A stretch of 60,422 nucleotides of DNA from an uncultured Planctomycetaceae bacterium (GTDB lineage Bacteria; Planctomycetota; Planctomycetia; Planctomycetales; Planctomycetaceae), in NCBI GenBank assembly GCA_903871805.1, contig CAIQIE010000218.1:1-60422 (forward strand), in the 5' to 3' direction. The first letter of the stretch is position 1. Every line of letters begins with the position of its first letter. The position numbers were made by a program, and so were the translations under genes. Under the pieces are notes generated by a model. That model was given only the letters and a program-made list of their open reading frames with translations. It did not search any database and had not been told where the DNA came from. This document shows, in pieces, positions 35,665 to 44,416 of this stretch.

Positions 35665-36459
35665 ATGTCTGACGACACGTGCACACAGGATGGGAGCCCG
35701 GACGAAATCGAAATTGGCGGATCAATTGATCCCTGCTCCTATCTTCCCGGGCAGTCCGCCCGAATGACCTATCGAATTGCCGAACAACTCTCAGAGCAAC
35801 GCTACCAACAACTGCTGGAACGTGGATGGAGACGGTTCGGCAAAGTACTGTTTCGTCCAAATTGCCCCGTCTGCAGTGCCTGCACCGGAATCAGAGTCCC
35901 CATCTCAACTTTTTATCCATCCAAAAGTCAAAGACGTTGCCTGAAAACATTCGCTGATATCACGAATCTGACACTGACTGTCAGCAATCCAACCCTCTCC
36001 CGGGAGCACATCCAACTCCACAACAACTATCACCAGGATATGCACCACAGAAAACAGTGGCCGTTCAGGAAAATTACCTCTCGCGAATACGCCGAAGCGT
36101 TTCTCGACGGTCAGTTTCCGTTTTCCAGGGAGTTCCAATACCGACACAACGGCCAACTCATTGGCCTGGCACTCGTTGACATCACCCCCAATTCACTCTC
36201 CAGCATCTACTTCTTCCATGATCCGGTATGGCGCGATCTCGGACTCGGCACCTATTCCATCCTTCAGGAGATTGAAACCGGTCGGCAACTTGCAAAAGAC
36301 TGGCTCTACCTCGGCTACTACATCAGGGACTGCTCGTCCATGAACTACAAGAACAACTATCGCCCACACCAACTGCTAACCACATTCCCCAATGACGACC
36401 AATCCTCGTTATGGCATTCTCCGGCGCAACAAACACAAGAGCCGCCCGCCGCCAGTTAA
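35665..36459 (+). CDS. bpt: Aspartate/glutamate leucyltransferase (arginyltransferase family)
   Basis: 264 residues, close to the bacterial Bpt size. The N-terminal Cys-rich region has DPCSYLPGQSARMTYRIAEQ, GWRRFGKVLFRPNCPVCSAC and TGIRVPISTFYPSKSQRRCL; the C-terminal GNAT-like ATE domain has GLALVDITPNSLSSIYFFHD, LGTYSILQEIE and LYLGYYIRDCSSMNYKNNYR. The enzyme adds Leu from Leu-tRNA to N-terminal Asp/Glu (Bpt) or Arg in relatives, marking substrates for the N-degron pathway through ClpS/ClpAP. Sequence alone does not settle Leu versus Arg specificity. ATG 35665 has only a weak ribosome site (GGAA). Divergent from trpD with a 170-base shared promoter region. Confidence 0.9.
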   Translation: MSDDTCTQDGSPDEIEIGGSIDPCSYLPGQSARMTYRIAEQLSEQRYQQLLERGWRRFGKVLFRPNCPVCSACTGIRVPISTFYPSKSQRRCLKTFADITNLTLTVSNPTLSREHIQLHNNYHQDMHHRKQWPFRKITSREYAEAFLDGQFPFSREFQYRHNGQLIGLALVDITPNSLSSIYFFHDPVWRDLGLGTYSILQEIETGRQLAKDWLYLGYYIRDCSSMNYKNNYRPHQLLTTFPNDDQSSLWHSPAQQTQEPPAAS

Positions 36460-36540
36460 TGTTCATTCCCGCCTGCAACTACTTCCGTCACTTTCAAGCC
36501 CCTCCGATAAATGTCAACACGACGAATCACAGCCGCCAAC

Positions 36541-36574
36541 GAAAACAGAGTAGCCAAAACTGGCTACTCTGTCA
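36541..36574 (-). terminator. Terminator-like hairpin at the end of the respiratory cluster
   Basis: A perfect 12-bp inverted repeat, ACAGAGTAGCCA / TGGCTACTCTGT with loop AAAC (36545-36572), is followed on the minus strand by TTTTC. It is about 50 bases past the last respiratory gene and about 85 bases past bpt, so it can end the minus-strand transcript. The T run is short, which leaves the strength uncertain. Confidence 0.7.
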
Positions 36575-36622
36575 TTCATCAACCGGCCGGAAGTCTGCTC
36601 AACAGCCCCGAAACATTCCTGT

Positions 36623-37060
36623 TCACTTTTCTTCCGACGTGACTGTCTCAGTCGGGTTTTCAACTTCCCCAGCCGCCTCACCATGCTGCTCCGCATTCGC
36701 TGATTCCGCATGATGCTTCTCATACTCCGCTACCTCGTCCGCCCAGACACCAACCTGAGGGGCCGCGTTGATGTAGTAGGAAGAACCAATATCCGGGAAC
36801 AGGGCAATCGGAAGCCCAATCGCCAGAATTGTCGTCGGAGCCAGCAACACGTATTTCCAGTTGCCCTCAAATTTCAAATGCATGAAGAACATCATCACGC
36901 ACAATGCCTTGGCACACGCCACAGCCAGCACTAACACCATCGTTACCGGCTTTGAAAACGACAATACGTCAAAAAGTACCGACAATGCAGTACAGCCACA
37001 AAGAACGAAAAAGATCATCAGATAGTTGACGTGATGACCGGAATGCGTGTCGTGCGACAT
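36623..37060 (-). CDS. coxD: Cytochrome c oxidase subunit IV (CoxD/CyoD-like)
   Basis: 144 residues. After an N-terminal SHDTHSGHH there are three membrane helices (NYLMIFFVLCGCTALSVLF, VTMVLVLAVACAKALCVMMF, and YVLLAPTTILAIGLPIALF) with the prokaryotic subunit IV signature CAKALCVMMFFMHLKFEG between helices two and three. An acidic, His/Glu-rich C-terminal tail follows. It is an accessory, non-redox subunit that stabilises the oxidase. The ATG at 37060 is preferred over an in-frame start 12 codons earlier because it opens with the usual His-rich leader. Last gene of the respiratory cluster, 109 bases after coxC. Confidence 0.85.
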   Translation of the reverse strand: MSHDTHSGHHVNYLMIFFVLCGCTALSVLFDVLSFSKPVTMVLVLAVACAKALCVMMFFMHLKFEGNWKYVLLAPTTILAIGLPIALFPDIGSSYYINAAPQVGVWADEVAEYEKHHAESANAEQHGEAAGEVENPTETVTSEEK

Positions 37061-37169
37061 AAAGCCTGCCAGTTTCAATTCAGAAAAACTCTTCAAAGTA
37101 CTTCCAGACCCTCAACGGTCCGACCGATCACACACACCCTGGGAATCTCAAATTGCCCAAAGCACGCCA

Positions 37170-38234
37170 CTAAATGATGTACAGCATCGGAAACAGAAAA
37201 ATCCACACCAGGTCAACAAAGTGCCAGTACAAACCACTGTTCTCAACGAAGTCAGTCCATTTCTCGTTCAGTGAACTTCCCTGCTTCAATACGGCGGCAA
37301 ATAGTATCATCCCCACAATCACATGTATCGCGTGAAACCCAGTCATAATGAAGTATGAAGAGGCGAAAATGTTGCCGTAAACGATCGGGTGAGGGTCAAA
37401 GACGCGAGCAGAAACCAAAGCTGCCTGTGGCCCCGACTTCTTCATGTCGGTGAGATATACCTTCACCTCGTCCAATGTCAATTCCGGAGGCTTCTCGCCA
37501 TCCTTCAATGTGGCACGCTTTTCCATGTATTCCAGAGGAAGCGCCGGCCACGAAAGAGAAACATTTGCAACAATATGCTTTTGCAGATTGTCCCATTTTT
37601 CATACAGGGCGTAATCCGCTTTTGCTGAACTTGTGTACCCGGCAAACTCGGCGTTCGTTAAATCTGCCGGACGCTCAGTATCCGGCAACGCCTGCACCAG
37701 CGGCGCAATCGCCAGGATGTCCTCAGGGCGATCTACCTTGATCAAAGCCCCAGGCTCGTTTGTGTAGACCGCAAAACGCTCACGCACCAGTTCCTGTAAC
37801 TGATCAGCAACCTTGCTGACTGCCTGACTGGAAGTCTCAGGAATACGTCCTGGAAGAATGTCGTTATCAATCTTCCCTTTGTATTCAAGTCCCTTAATCC
37901 CAAGAAACAAAACCGCCAGAAGCAGTGTGACCGAAAGAAAGCGACGCGCTCGCGTAAAGTTTTTCTGAGCCATTGCCTCATGCGCAACAACTACACAGTA
38001 GCTGGACACAATCAAAACAAAGGTGTTGACGCCACCCAGCAGTACGTTGATATGAGTATCCTCATAACGCGTCGGCCAGCCATTGGATCCGAGACGAAGC
38101 ACAATGTATGAGCCAATAAAGGCCGTGAAAAACATAATCTCAGTACCAAGGAACAACCACATCCCGAGTTTTGAATTCGGAATGGGAATTCCCATCCTGA
38201 GAGCAGGTGCTTTTGCAGAGTGAGACATATTCAT
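37170..38234 (-). CDS. coxC: Cytochrome c oxidase subunit III with large insertion
   Basis: 354 residues. The N-terminal helices carry [20 protein letters not shown] (with the conserved Glu32), [20 protein letters not shown] and [20 protein letters not shown]. The C-terminal helices carry [20 protein letters not shown] and [20 protein letters not shown], both diagnostic of CoxC. Between them (about 122-284) is a soluble insertion of roughly 150 residues, rich in charged residues ([36 protein letters not shown]), where most bacterial CoxC proteins have a short loop. It should face the periplasm or cytoplasm between two helices. Function of the insert unknown. 38 bases after ctaB. Confidence 0.9.
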   Translation of the reverse strand: MNMSHSAKAPALRMGIPIPNSKLGMWLFLGTEIMFFTAFIGSYIVLRLGSNGWPTRYEDTHINVLLGGVNTFVLIVSSYCVVVAHEAMAQKNFTRARRFLSVTLLLAVLFLGIKGLEYKGKIDNDILPGRIPETSSQAVSKVADQLQELVRERFAVYTNEPGALIKVDRPEDILAIAPLVQALPDTERPADLTNAEFAGYTSSAKADYALYEKWDNLQKHIVANVSLSWPALPLEYMEKRATLKDGEKPPELTLDEVKVYLTDMKKSGPQAALVSARVFDPHPIVYGNIFASSYFIMTGFHAIHVIVGMILFAAVLKQGSSLNEKWTDFVENSGLYWHFVDLVWIFLFPMLYII

Positions 38235-38271
38235 TCACAACCGTTTAAAGACAAGTTGACAAGCCCGCCAC

Positions 38272-39189
38272 TCAGGCTGTCAGCCGCAGAAAATCCAACA
38301 GGAGACAACCCAACAGTATCGGCAGGCAAATCAGTGAACCAGCCATTAATTGCCTCGCCCTGCGGTCTGATCGCTCAATAAAAAACCGCAGAGTCAGCCA
38401 CAAATAACCCAACGACAGAATCAACGACGCAGCAAGGTATCCCTCCCCAGCCAATCCCGCCAACCGTGGTAACCACGTGACCGGAACAAAAGCCAGTGCA
38501 TACACCAGGGCGATCTGTGAAGTTCTGCGGCCACCATCATGGAAGGACGGCAACATCTTCAATCCCGCTGCCTCGTACTCATCACGGTAAATCCAGCCAA
38601 TGGCAAGGAAATGAGGAAACTGCCAGACGAAAAACACAGCGAACAATGCCAGACACTCAATCCCGGGTTGTCCACCAGCGGCAAACCAACCCAACACCGG
38701 CGGCATCGCTCCTGGAATTGCACCCACAGTTGTACAGAACGCTGTCCAACGCTTCATCGGCGTGTAAACGCAGACGTACGTCAACATCGTTAGCAACGCA
38801 GAAATGCTTGTGATTGGATTGGCACAATACCAAAGCGCCCATGCGCCCAATCCAGAAAGAAGACATCCAAGAAAAATGCCTTCCACAGCAGACACGCGCC
38901 CGCTGGCCAGCGGGCGTCCGACAGTGCGTCTCATGAACCTGTCGCTGCCAGCTTCCCACACCTGATTCAAAACACTGGACGCTGCAACCAGAAAACAAAT
39001 CGCCGGAACACTCACCGCCGCCCTCGCCCAGTCGACTCGCTCAGTTGATGCAAGTACAAATCCGGACACAATGGCCGCGGCCGACATCACGATAATTCTG
39101 GGACGAACCATCTGGGAATAATCAGCAATACGCCCACAAACGATCCCTGTTGTGGAATGCTCTATCTCACTAGCAGTCGCTGCACTCAC
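38272..39189 (-). CDS. ctaB: Protohaem IX farnesyltransferase (haem O synthase)
   Basis: 305 residues, UbiA-type prenyltransferase with about nine helices. MVRPRIIVMSAAAIVSGFVL opens the core. The first prenyl-diphosphate site is NQVWEAGSDRFMRRT, so the usual NxxxDxxxD reads NxxxExxxD. YTPMKRWTAFCTTVGAIPGAMPP-type text (about 140-165) and WQFPHFLAIGWIYRDEYEAAG are the family hallmarks. It farnesylates haem B to haem O in the inner membrane, the first step to haem A. The GTG start overlaps the ctaA stop as GTGA, so the two haem A genes are translationally coupled. Confidence 0.93.
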   Translation of the reverse strand: MSAATASEIEHSTTGIVCGRIADYSQMVRPRIIVMSAAAIVSGFVLASTERVDWARAAVSVPAICFLVAASSVLNQVWEAGSDRFMRRTVGRPLASGRVSAVEGIFLGCLLSGLGAWALWYCANPITSISALLTMLTYVCVYTPMKRWTAFCTTVGAIPGAMPPVLGWFAAGGQPGIECLALFAVFFVWQFPHFLAIGWIYRDEYEAAGLKMLPSFHDGGRRTSQIALVYALAFVPVTWLPRLAGLAGEGYLAASLILSLGYLWLTLRFFIERSDRRARQLMAGSLICLPILLGCLLLDFLRLTA

Positions 39190-40148
39190 GCGACACTCTC
39201 CCCCAGGATCGGTTCCTGTTCAGAAAGACGGGTTGAAGCGATCAATCCATGACTATGAAACCTGAGCACCAAAACACTGCAACAACAACATGTTGCCAGC
39301 AAAAACATTCCCGCAACCGTATGCAGGCTGCAAATGATCGACTGCTCCAGTGATCCCGACACCGCCACGTAACCAATGGCTTTAAATCCAAACCGGGTCA
39401 CAAGGGAACCAATTCCGAGTGAAAACTGTAAACCAATCGCTGCGGCAGTTCCAACACCAGCCAGACGCAGAATTCGCAGACTGCTTCCAAGCAACAGCAG
39501 CGAACTCGCAAGGCAGCAAGACAAAGTCAGAATCGCACCGATGACATGCTCTGTCCTCATGCCGTGAAGATGGCGTAACACACCGCCTAAGGCATACTGC
39601 CCAACAACAACAACTGGCAACATGAATGCTAAAATTGCACCAGTCGTTGCGAGACGAGTCTCAGATCGCGATAGCCAACACCGCCAACCATCGCACAGAA
39701 GAAACCGAAACAGAACACACGTCGAAAAGAAGAGCGCTCCGGTAATGCTGTGAGTCATGGCAAGCACTTGAGCACTCATCAGGACTCTCGCACCGCCCAG
39801 TAGCCCTTGCCCTATCACTGCCACGAGGATGAAGCTCGTCCAGCGTCTGATCCATGTCACCTGAGACACATGCCCGGCAATCGCAAGAAGAATCGCCACG
39901 AAACCAATCAGCATGCCAGCCAATCGATGACCATGCTCGACAAATTTCTCCGTGTTCACCGCGAAGTCGCTGAACCACGGGTAGAGAAACATGTTTTGGC
40001 CGTCTGAAGATGGCCAATCCGCAAAGGCCATCCCTGCCTTCAACGTAGTCACAACGGACCCCATGCCTATGGGCAGCAATGCAACGACACACGTCGCTGT
40101 TGCCAGCCCACGAAGGACAGGGGATATGTTGTGACTACCAGAGTTCAA
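39186..40148 (-). CDS. ctaA: Haem A synthase
   Basis: 320 residues, eight membrane helices in two four-helix halves. Haem-binding His motifs are EHGHRLAGMLIGF (first pair), MTHSITGALFF, MRTEHVIGAILTL and SLHTVAGMFLLATC. It oxidises the C8 methyl of haem O to the formyl group of haem A in the inner membrane. The start codon is TTG at 40148 with GAGGC seven bases upstream. The stop overlaps the ctaB start. It lies 28 bases downstream of coxA, so haem A synthesis is expressed together with the oxidase. A cluster of four Cys near the C-terminus (ATCCCCSVL) is unusual but not in a known functional site. Confidence 0.92.
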   Translation of the reverse strand: MNSGSHNISPVLRGLATATCVVALLPIGMGSVVTTLKAGMAFADWPSSDGQNMFLYPWFSDFAVNTEKFVEHGHRLAGMLIGFVAILLAIAGHVSQVTWIRRWTSFILVAVIGQGLLGGARVLMSAQVLAMTHSITGALFFSTCVLFRFLLCDGWRCWLSRSETRLATTGAILAFMLPVVVVGQYALGGVLRHLHGMRTEHVIGAILTLSCCLASSLLLLGSSLRILRLAGVGTAAAIGLQFSLGIGSLVTRFGFKAIGYVAVSGSLEQSIICSLHTVAGMFLLATCCCCSVLVLRFHSHGLIASTRLSEQEPILGESVA

Positions 40149-40176
40149 GGGTCTGCCTCAGCGGTATGTTCGACAC

Positions 40177-42027
40177 TCAGTGATGGACCGCAGTACGCTT
40201 CACACCTGCCGGCGGAGCAGTTGTCTGTAAAATGAAGTCCTGACCTAACGCCTCCGCTTCAGGCGAAGAATACTCGTAGGGCCCACGATAGCACACTGGC
40301 GGAACATCGAAGTTCCCATGTCCCGGAGGAGATGGCGCACTCCACTCAAGTCCGTTCGCATTCCACGGATTGCGGCCAGCCTTTTTACCGTAGAAAATAC
40401 TCAGGAAAAAGTTGCCCAAAAGCAGAAACTGGGCAAATCCCATGATGATGGCAGAGATCGTCATAAACTGGTTCATGGGCAGCAGGTGTTCCAGATAACC
40501 ATGCAGATATGGGTCCGCGTACCGACGCGGCATGCCCGCTATCCCCAGAAGGTGCATTGGAAAGAACGTCCCATTCATTCCAATAAAGGTCAGCACAAAG
40601 TGGACCTTGGCCACCTTGTCATTCATCAGACGACCAAACATCTTCGGAAACCAGAACTGAATTCCCGCAAACACTCCAAACAAAGTTGCTCCGAAGAGAA
40701 CGTAGTGGAAGTGAGCCACGATGAAATAAGTATCATGGAAGTAAATATCCACCGGTACAGCTGCCATGAAAATTCCACTCAATCCACCAACAATGAACAA
40801 CGCAACAAAGGCAGCACAGTTCAAAAACACCGCATTGAACTGAATGTTTCCGTCCCAGATCGTCCCAATCCAGTTGAATACCTTGATCGCTGAAGGAAGC
40901 GCGATCATCATCGTTGAGGTCATGAATGTCATTCCAAGCGCCGGATTCATACCGCTGGTAAACATGTGATGTCCCCAGACAATAAACCCGAGCCCAGCGA
41001 TTGCTGCCATCGAGTACACCATTGGCTTGTACCCAAACACTGGCTTACGCGACATGCAGGCCAGCATGTCGGAGACCATTCCCATCGCCGGCAGCAGCAT
41101 GATGTACACTGCTGGGTGCGAATAGAACCAAAACAAGTGCTGCCACAGCAAAGGCTGACCACCGCCCACTGTCGGAGCAGCGTTATTGACAATAATGCCA
41201 GCAGGCACGAAGAATACGGAATGAATCGTAGTTGGCAGAAGTTGACTCAATCGATCGAACACCAACATGAATCCCGCAGCAGTCAAAACTGGCAGGGCGA
41301 AAGACTGCAGAATTGCTGTAATGAACATAGACCAGATCGTCAACGGCATTCGGAACAATGTCATGCCTGGTGCCCGCATGTTAATGATGGTCGTCATGTA
41401 ATTGACTGAACCCATCATTGACGACACGCCAACAAGTGTTAGCCCAAACAGCCACCACGTCTGTGCCGCACCTGAACTTGGTGATGCTGTGGCAAGGTCG
41501 CTCAAAACCGGATAGGAGGTCCAGCCATTCCCCGGACCAGCGGTCGGACCACTTGCAACGAAACTCACTGCAAAACAGAACATTGCCGGCCACATGAACC
41601 AATAACTCAGCATATTCAGGACCGGAAATGCCATGTCGTCCGCACCAATTTGCAACGGGATCAAAAAGTTCCCGAACGCACCGGCGAGAATTGGGATGAT
41701 CACCAAAAAGATCATCACCGAAGCATGCATTGTGAACAACATTGTGTAGAACTCAGGACTGATCTGGCCGCCTTCGCCATGAAACAGACCGAAGACTTTG
41801 CCGATGACCGGCATGCTCTCCCACGGGAACGCCAATTGCCAGCGAACCGCAAGTGCAAGCGCACCGCCAACCATCAGCATCAGAACTGTCGTAATCAGAA
41901 ACTGAATCCCGATTACCTTGTGGTCGGTCGAGAAGACGTACTTCTGAATAAACGTCTGCTCATGATGACCATGACCATCCGCATGGGAATGATCATGAGT
42001 CTCAAGGGCTGGTGTTATAGTTGCCAT
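40177..42027 (-). CDS. coxA: Cytochrome c oxidase subunit I, A2-type
   Basis: 616 residues, about 12 core helices. The His-rich leader ETHDHSHADGHGHHEQTF is followed by the catalytic core: MHASVMIFLVIIPILAGAFG (low-spin haem a His), FWFYSHPAVYIMLLPAMG (CuB His and cross-linked Tyr), WGHHMFTSGMNPALG (CuB His pair) and YFIVAHFHYVLFGATLFG (haem a3 and haem a His). The motif YSHPAVY, not GHPEVY, lacks the D-channel Glu and marks the A2 subfamily of haem-copper oxidases. It reduces O2 to water with proton pumping. ATG 42027 has AGGCGG upstream; an in-frame start nine codons earlier is less likely. 58 bases after coxB. Confidence 0.96.
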   Translation of the reverse strand: MATITPALETHDHSHADGHGHHEQTFIQKYVFSTDHKVIGIQFLITTVLMLMVGGALALAVRWQLAFPWESMPVIGKVFGLFHGEGGQISPEFYTMLFTMHASVMIFLVIIPILAGAFGNFLIPLQIGADDMAFPVLNMLSYWFMWPAMFCFAVSFVASGPTAGPGNGWTSYPVLSDLATASPSSGAAQTWWLFGLTLVGVSSMMGSVNYMTTIINMRAPGMTLFRMPLTIWSMFITAILQSFALPVLTAAGFMLVFDRLSQLLPTTIHSVFFVPAGIIVNNAAPTVGGGQPLLWQHLFWFYSHPAVYIMLLPAMGMVSDMLACMSRKPVFGYKPMVYSMAAIAGLGFIVWGHHMFTSGMNPALGMTFMTSTMMIALPSAIKVFNWIGTIWDGNIQFNAVFLNCAAFVALFIVGGLSGIFMAAVPVDIYFHDTYFIVAHFHYVLFGATLFGVFAGIQFWFPKMFGRLMNDKVAKVHFVLTFIGMNGTFFPMHLLGIAGMPRRYADPYLHGYLEHLLPMNQFMTISAIIMGFAQFLLLGNFFLSIFYGKKAGRNPWNANGLEWSAPSPPGHGNFDVPPVCYRGPYEYSSPEAEALGQDFILQTTAPPAGVKRTAVHH

Positions 42028-42085
42028 CGTGTTTACCGCCTGAAATCCAACCAATGCAGAAAAACTAAAACCCGCTCAATCCACT

Positions 42086-42892
42086 TCACTGTTCTTTGGA
42101 GGCATCAACCTCTGCAACACCATCTTCGTTCTGCTCTTGTTCAAGACGAGTCAGGTACTCAGAAACCCCTTTCGGTGAATCTGCGATAATGCGAGCCTTC
42201 ATCTTATAATGACCCCAACCACACAGCTCTGCACACAGTAGCTCATACTCCCCGGCCTTCTCGATCTCAAACCATACCGGAATAATCAACCCCGGTACTG
42301 CATCCTGCTTGACTCGAAGGCGGGGAACAAAAAATGCGTGCTGCACATCCTGCGTTCGCAAATTAATCATTGTCGGGATGGCAGCCGGTACGTGCACCTC
42401 ATTCACAAAATAAAGGTCACCAGGCTGCGGAACGTTCATCAACTGCTGTCCAGGTTTCGGATATCGAATACGCCATTCAAATTGCCGTGCCATCACCTCA
42501 GCAACCGGTGCATTTCTAACCGAATCCGGAAATTTCGAGATGACCCGAATCTCTGCCAGAACGTCCAGCTGCGTCAACGAAATAAAAACCAAAATAAACG
42601 CCGGCACAATGGTCCAGATTATCTCAAGCTTGTGGCTTCCATGCGAGAACCACGCCTTCTGTGTGCTTCCTTTGGTGGCCCCTTTCCAAAGGGCGTATCC
42701 CAACGCCGCCTGCGTGCCAACGAAAGTCACCGTCACAATAATCAGAATCAGGTAGAATAAACCATCAATCTGATGTCCCAGTGTTGATAGAGGCGCACTT
42801 GGAAACCACCACCCTCGGGAAGGTGCAACGGCACACACGAGGATGGCAACAAGCGGCCAAAACCAGAAAAACAATGCCCAGAATTTTTTCAC
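42086..42892 (-). CDS. coxB: Cytochrome c oxidase subunit II (CuA)
   Basis: 268 residues from GTG 42892. Two N-terminal helices (FWALFFWFWPLVAILVCAVA and LFYLILIIVTVTFVGTQAAL), a further hydrophobic stretch (LEIIWTIVPAFILVFISL), then the periplasmic cupredoxin domain. The CuA ligands are all visible: QHAFFVPRLRVKQD (His) and CAELCGWGHYKM (Cys, Glu, Cys, His, Met). It receives electrons from cytochrome c and passes them to haem a. No C-terminal haem domain is fused, so a separate cytochrome is needed; the dihaem lipoprotein next door is the obvious donor. GTG 42892 has GGAG about eight bases upstream; ATG 42913 is a possible alternative. Confidence 0.95.
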   Translation of the reverse strand: MKKFWALFFWFWPLVAILVCAVAPSRGWWFPSAPLSTLGHQIDGLFYLILIIVTVTFVGTQAALGYALWKGATKGSTQKAWFSHGSHKLEIIWTIVPAFILVFISLTQLDVLAEIRVISKFPDSVRNAPVAEVMARQFEWRIRYPKPGQQLMNVPQPGDLYFVNEVHVPAAIPTMINLRTQDVQHAFFVPRLRVKQDAVPGLIIPVWFEIEKAGEYELLCAELCGWGHYKMKARIIADSPKGVSEYLTRLEQEQNEDGVAEVDASKEQ

Positions 42893-42964
42893 GGATCTAT
42901 TCTCCAACCACAACCGACCAGCAGCGCCGGAAAAATTGACTTGCCTGAGCGAATTCTCGCTTGA

Positions 42965-44374
42965 TCACTCACCCGTCTCCGAAGGAGCAACCGATTTAGC
43001 GGCGATCGTCCCTGGATCCGATTCAAACTGCAGACTCAGCAGATAGTTAACAATGTGCCAGATGTCCTCATGAGGAGTGTTCTTGAATGAAGGCATCCTT
43101 GAACCCTTGATTCCAGCATGAATCCGGCAAAACAGGTCAATCGGACGACGACCACCACGGAAGATACCCCGCTGAAGGTTTCTTGGCTGATTCGGGTTGT
43201 CCCATACGTCGTGCAACCCCGCCTCAGGATACAGCTCATTCGTCACCGGATTCTTTTCGAAGGCAACAGTCTGAGGTCCATTTCCCGCTCCATCGATCCC
43301 ATGACAATCCGCACAGTTCAACGTCTTGCTGAGGTAAAGTTCTCGCCCACGCTGCCGAGACTCAGCACTGTCTTCGACACGAGCAACCGTTGGTAGAATC
43401 TTTGCGTCTTCTGTATCAGCCGATGTCCAAATCTCGGCCAAATCATCGCCCAGCGTTTCAGCGGTGGCCGGAAACTCGTCCTTCAGGAAAGACTGCAACT
43501 CCTCGACGATGTCAGATGCTTTTTCGCTCGCTAAACGGTCCGAAACTGCGGTCTCCGAATAATCCGAAGCCAACTCATTCACAAGCCTCCGCTCGTACTC
43601 ACCACGCATCGACAGAAACCGAACGTACTCAACAATCGCATGCAACTCGTCTTCCTTCATCAGCAGGAAGGAAGGCATGTAAGTTCCCGGAATACCATAC
43701 TTCAGTACTCGCAGTAAGTCGTTGCGACTTACTTTCGATTGATCGTTCGTCGAAGTGAACTTGAATACGCCGTGGCGGTAGTCACGCGGCTTCGGAATCA
43801 TGTACTGAGCCGTTGGACCATTTCCGTCCCCAGCAGCGCCATGGCAATGGCTGCAGTGACGCATGTACAGCACCCGGCCCGACTTCAGTGTTGATCCACC
43901 GTCGATGACGCACAAATCACCAGAAACCGGCGTTTTGTCAGGAACGCCGGCAAGGACCGCTTCCCCTGTCTTTTCGTCCCATGCGGTCAACGCAATGCTC
44001 TGCCCGGCTCCCTCTCCAGTCACAAACTGCACACTGGATGCCACTGCCGGCAAAGTTACTCCCTCTTGAGCAACAAACTTGATCCGCGCTTCCGTATCGC
44101 TGGCAGCGAAGGATTCTACAGAGGCGGCGGAACCACCCCATTCAACCGGAAGTTTCATCCACGCTTTAAGTTGCTGTGGGTTGCCAAACCGGGTGTCGAG
44201 AGTCTGTTTCACCCCTGGCCCGCCCTCAGAACCATTCTGAGCCTCTTTAATCAGCGACTGCGTTCTCTGACTGTATGCGAACGAGGAATCTCCGTCGGAG
44301 CAGCCACTGACTGACAGCGCCAGCAGTCCTAAAAGGACCTGATTCTTCAGTGTTATCTTGATTGACGTTTCCAT
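42965..44374 (-). CDS. Dihaem cytochrome c lipoprotein
   Basis: 469 residues. Signal peptide with lipobox LALSVSGC (lipidated Cys about 25), then a unique region of about 140 residues. The first class I cytochrome domain has MRHCSHCHGAAGDGNGP and PGTYMPSFLLMKEDELHAIV (Met ligand); a helical linker follows; the second domain has LNCADCHGIDGAGNGP and SRMPSFKNTPHEDIWHIVNY. Both domains follow the cytochrome c/cbb3-FixP-like pattern HGxxGxGNGP. It is a membrane-tethered periplasmic carrier, most simply between the bc complex and CuA. ATG 44374 is preferred over a GTG two codons earlier. Placed between the cupredoxin lipoprotein and coxB. Confidence 0.88.
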   Translation of the reverse strand: METSIKITLKNQVLLGLLALSVSGCSDGDSSFAYSQRTQSLIKEAQNGSEGGPGVKQTLDTRFGNPQQLKAWMKLPVEWGGSAASVESFAASDTEARIKFVAQEGVTLPAVASSVQFVTGEGAGQSIALTAWDEKTGEAVLAGVPDKTPVSGDLCVIDGGSTLKSGRVLYMRHCSHCHGAAGDGNGPTAQYMIPKPRDYRHGVFKFTSTNDQSKVSRNDLLRVLKYGIPGTYMPSFLLMKEDELHAIVEYVRFLSMRGEYERRLVNELASDYSETAVSDRLASEKASDIVEELQSFLKDEFPATAETLGDDLAEIWTSADTEDAKILPTVARVEDSAESRQRGRELYLSKTLNCADCHGIDGAGNGPQTVAFEKNPVTNELYPEAGLHDVWDNPNQPRNLQRGIFRGGRRPIDLFCRIHAGIKGSRMPSFKNTPHEDIWHIVNYLLSLQFESDPGTIAAKSVAPSETGE

Positions 44375-44416
44375 TGACACAATCCAGAAGTTGAAAGAAA
44401 AACTCTGATTGCAAAT

